From Bacteroidota bacterium (lineage in GTDB: Bacteria; Bacteroidota; Ignavibacteria; Ignavibacteriales; Ignavibacteriaceae): 5,167 nucleotides of DNA. Numbering within the stretch: position 1 is the first letter of the stretch; every line of letters begins with the position of its first letter. The position numbers and the translations under genes were made by a program. Shown in pieces: positions 5,000 to 5,167 of this stretch. The notes beneath the pieces are model-generated. The model saw only the letters and a program-made list of their open reading frames with translations. It was not told the origin of the DNA and made no database searches. Where the stretch lies: the NCBI GenBank assembly GCA_021796135.1, contig JAJYOQ010000317.1:1-5167 (forward strand), written 5' to 3'.

Positions 5000-5167
5000 A
5001 TGGAATTTTTAAAAGAGATTAAAAGTCTAAAAGTCGTTTTCGTCTTTATATTAATTTTGATAGTCGGAATTGGAGTAGCTTCATATAGAAATATTAAAAT
5101 AGTCTATCAAACTGCTGAATGGCGATCCAATTCTTACTACATTCTTACTTTTATAGAAGATTTGCAT
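5000..5167 (+). CDS. N-terminus of a membrane sensor, CHASE3-like (probable histidine kinase)
   Basis: Fifty-six codons are visible from ATG 5000 and the frame is open at the right edge. Residues about 11-28 (KVVFVFILILIVGIGVAS) form a transmembrane helix. It is followed by YRNIKIVYQTAEWRSNSYYI and then LTFIEDLH, which fits the first helix of the periplasmic CHASE3 sensory domain (a short lead, an aromatic or His residue, then V/I-L...L/I-E-D-L). CHASE3 domains usually sit before a second membrane helix and a histidine kinase or other signalling output; that part is outside the window, so the kinase function is inference. An in-frame ATG at 4976 would add eight residues; neither start has a good Shine-Dalgarno, and 5000 was chosen because the shorter leader before the helix is more usual. 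It is divergent from the outer-membrane protein gene across 913 bases, so no operon link is visible. Confidence 0.62.
   Translation, partial: MEFLKEIKSLKVVFVFILILIVGIGVASYRNIKIVYQTAEWRSNSYYILTFIEDLH

Overview
The window looks like a low-GC genome of the Bacteroidota/Ignavibacteriota lineage. Three things point there: an Oar-type TonB-dependent outer-membrane protein with an N-terminal carboxypeptidase-regulatory-like domain, a signal peptide ending in 'FAQ', and intergenic palindromes of the GTCATTTCGA...GAGAAATC type. I recall such palindromes from that group but cannot verify it here. The exact lineage is inference; no rRNA or other decisive marker is present.

Layout. Positions 1-341 (+) hold the C-terminal part of rsmE, the 16S rRNA m3U1498 methyltransferase. 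Positions 355-630 hold a compact element with 25-bp terminal inverted repeats enclosing nested palindromes. It lies between rsmE and a convergent small gene (628-807, -) for a two-helix membrane protein of the DUF5670/lmo0937 type. A strong hairpin terminator (891-922) separates that gene from the main gene of the window, a 1046-residue Oar-like TonB-dependent outer-membrane protein (946-4086, -). Its Shine-Dalgarno site is clear, and a Bacteroidota-style -33/-7 promoter is possible.

Positions 4087-4999 form a 913-base intergenic region. It has a very AT-rich first half with one doubtful 58-codon ORF, then a second cluster of the same palindromic units (4539-4821, with a decayed remnant to about 4875). 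At 5000 (+) a membrane protein begins whose first 56 residues look like the start of a CHASE3-type sensor protein, probably a histidine kinase; it runs off the window.

The genes do not form one pathway: rRNA modification, a small membrane protein, an outer-membrane protein and a sensor sit side by side in separate transcription units. The most interesting material is the repeat family. Two clusters in one 5-kb window share outer and inner stem arms, carry different small GC-rich hairpins at equivalent places, show a matched change in both outer arms of one unit, and have two 8-base modules in swapped order. The first cluster is framed by TIRs whose outer end supplies the stop codon of the small membrane gene. 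I see no CRISPR array, tRNA, rRNA, riboswitch or transposase gene.
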